A DNA stretch of 64,000 bases from a virus, in IMG/VR virus record IMGVR_UViG_3300017977_000066, positions 62,001-126,000 of that record. One strand, written 5' to 3'. A model generated the notes under the pieces. It worked only from the letters and a program-made list of their open reading frames with translations. It searched no databases and had not been told where the DNA came from. How positions within the stretch are numbered: the first letter of the stretch is position 1; every line of letters begins with the position of its first letter. A program made the position numbers and the translations under genes. Shown here piece after piece: positions 62,652 through 64,000 of this stretch.

Positions 62652-62680
62652 CCTCTTATATTTATTTAATTCAACAAATT
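62652..62680 (-). promoter_or_regulatory. Class B promoter, minus strand
   Basis: TTTGTTGAATTAAATAAATA then TAAG and a purine-rich GAGGGGG site before the ATG at 62643. A good match to the class B pattern. Confidence 0.65.
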
Positions 62681-62707
62681 AAAGCATCTGCTTATACTTT
62701 TTTTATA

Positions 62708-62767
62708 CTTTCATTTCTTTTATAATCATATATTACTCATATGAGCTCAGGACTTAAAACCCTAGCT
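62708..62767 (+). promoter_or_regulatory. Class A promoter of RNAP beta
   Basis: TTTCATTTCTTTTATAATCA lies upstream (identical to the promoter at 56948 over this stretch), 17 nt from TATATTAC (62729-62736). The stem is AGCT(c)AGG (62744-62751) with CCTAGCT (62761-62767). Confidence 0.85.
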
Positions 62768-62791
62768 ATAATAAAAAAACAGGAGTAATAA

Positions 62792-64000
62792 ATGTTAGAA
62801 CAAAACATACCGTATCTAAATGAAGTAAAACATAACTTCATAGAGCAAGATCCGAACTACCAGTTAGATGCTAAATATTTTAGTGCATCAGCTATGAACT
62901 CATTCGCAGATCACTCTAGTTCATCAAGATCAGTGATGTTCTCATCTCACATGTCACAACCAGTAGTTATAGACGACCCAGATATCAACATGGTGCAGTC
63001 AGGATTAGAATATGACTTCGCTAAGTATACCATATCTAAGTATGTAGATAACCCATCTGAAGTAGTAGCCATAATAAAGAGATATAGATCTCTAGATAGG
63101 AACGATGAGTCTAGTACCGCAGAAACTATTGTTATGTTCAAAGATTTAACTACGGGTGTACTAGATGCTTTAGAGATACCTACCTTTAATAAATTACACC
63201 CATATTTTGGATATAAGTTCAATACTGAGAAGCTATCGGAGTTATCTATAGGTGATACTATAACTAGTGATGATAAACTAGGAGCCTCACCTTCTAACAT
63301 AGGTGATCATGACTATGGTTATGGTAAAGACTTAAATGTAATACAGATGACCATACCAGCTGTTGATGAAGATGGTTTTGTTATAAGTGAATCTTGTGCT
63401 AAGAAATTCCAGTTCAGTGTTTTTGATACTAGAACCATAGAAGTAGGTGAGTCTAGTTTTCTACTAAACCTGTATGGAGAAGATGGTGAGTATAAACCAT
63501 TACCAGATATAGGTGAAAAGATAAGTGATACTGGAGCTATAGCCGTTATAAGGAACTATGATGAAGATTTCTCACCTGTAGCTATGGGTATAGAAGATGT
63601 TAAGAAGTTTAACCCTATATTCGATAAGGCTGTATATGGTAGACATCCTAGATCTACTATAGTTGACATCAAGATCCATAAGAACAACAAGAGGAAGAAA
63701 ACACTTCCTACTGGTACTGAGAAGTATTGTGAGGAGTATAGCGATAAGCTAGTTAACTTCTACCAGCAGATCATCAACACCTATGATAGTATTAATGATG
63801 CTAACAAAAGATCGTTAGGTAGAGAGGTGGAAGTTGGTAATACTTTATACACACTATTATCAGAAGCATATGGTGTAACTGAAGCTAGTAAACCAAATTC
63901 AAAACTACGTTATAAATATAGAAAAGATAATGTAGATCTGTATAGAATAGAAGTCACTACTGAGACTCATTTCGATAGGCTGTTTATAGGAGCAAAGATT
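62792..64000 (+). CDS. RNA polymerase beta subunit (C-terminal-half type), 3'-truncated by the window
   Basis: 403 residues are visible, and the frame continues past the right edge. SRSVMFSSHMSQPVV (about 45-59) aligns with the beta segment NRALMGANMQRQAVP near the rifampicin region, and NVIQMTIPAVDEDGFVISES (182-201) with the NVLVAYMPWxGYNFEDAIxISE segment. It begins close to those motifs, so it represents the C-terminal half of a split beta subunit, as in phiKZ-like phages. Its class A promoter suggests the nonvirion (infected-cell) polymerase rather than the packaged one. AGGAG precedes the ATG. Catalytic beta-prime motifs are not expected here. Confidence 0.8.
   Translation, partial: MLEQNIPYLNEVKHNFIEQDPNYQLDAKYFSASAMNSFADHSSSSRSVMFSSHMSQPVVIDDPDINMVQSGLEYDFAKYTISKYVDNPSEVVAIIKRYRSLDRNDESSTAETIVMFKDLTTGVLDALEIPTFNKLHPYFGYKFNTEKLSELSIGDTITSDDKLGASPSNIGDHDYGYGKDLNVIQMTIPAVDEDGFVISESCAKKFQFSVFDTRTIEVGESSFLLNLYGEDGEYKPLPDIGEKISDTGAIAVIRNYDEDFSPVAMGIEDVKKFNPIFDKAVYGRHPRSTIVDIKIHKNNKRKKTLPTGTEKYCEEYSDKLVNFYQQIINTYDSINDANKRSLGREVEVGNTLYTLLSEAYGVTEASKPNSKLRYKYRKDNVDLYRIEVTTETHFDRLFIGAKI

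Overview
The window is part of the genome of an AT-rich jumbo tailed phage. The strongest reading is a myovirus of the nucleus-forming, phiKZ-like type (Chimalliviridae or a close relative). This rests on co-occurrence of five things: a PhuZ-like phage tubulin (155-1198), a 602-aa protein with the layout and C-terminal motifs of the nuclear shell protein chimallin/ChmA (26792-28600), a multisubunit-type RNA polymerase beta-subunit gene running off the right edge (62792 on), a phiKZ-like tail sheath plus tube pair (8128-11222), and a large portal (18911-21292). No tRNA, IS element, integrase or CRISPR array was seen. The host cannot be read from the sequence. The AT richness and preference for AGA arginine codons suggest a low-GC host, unlike Pseudomonas. 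Identifications come from reading motifs by eye and from recalled family features; no search was run.

Layout: 1-3.8 kb carries the tubulin and a run of five small unknown genes; 3.9-6.4 kb a virion-type gene pair; 6.5-13.1 kb a mostly minus-strand tail block (sheath, tube, Ig-like/adhesin-type protein), interrupted by a small plus-strand gene with its own promoter; 13.2-16.4 kb a RecA/UvsX-like ATPase and three followers, the last a possible RNAP beta C-terminal fragment; 16.5-21.3 kb a large structural protein and the portal; 21.4-22.8 kb a Q/N-rich protein and partner; 22.8-26.5 kb a minus-strand tail-fibre/baseplate operon; 26.8-28.6 kb ChmA; 28.7-33.5 kb unknown genes plus the C-terminal half of a B-family DNA polymerase overlapping a dNMP-kinase-like gene; 33.9-34.1 kb a promoter-driven structured-RNA locus; 34.2-51.5 kb virion, internal-head, tail and baseplate-hub genes on both strands; 51.6-54.4 kb two unknown genes, an Mre11/SbcD-type nuclease and a possible SSB; 54.5-61.7 kb infected-cell genes, including a zinc-ribbon protein and a prion-like protein; 61.8-62.6 kb a small gene and a membrane-anchored coiled-coil protein; then RNAP beta.

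Two promoter classes appear to organise transcription. Class A (12 copies, all plus strand) is a TTTCA-type box about 17 nt upstream of TATATTAC, followed by TNATATGAG. In nearly all copies a small stem-loop begins at the predicted transcript 5' end, and its stem covaries between copies (GAGC/GCTC, GACC/GGTC, ACCTA/TAGGT, GAGaCTAAG/CTTAGCTC). Class A drives tubulin, ChmA, RNAP beta and other probably non-virion genes. Class B (TTGAA, then an AT-rich stretch ending in ATAAGGA, both strands) mostly precedes virion genes. The simplest model is an infected-cell (early or middle) regulon and a late virion regulon read by different polymerases. Most transcription units end in long perfect hairpins, many placed between convergent genes.
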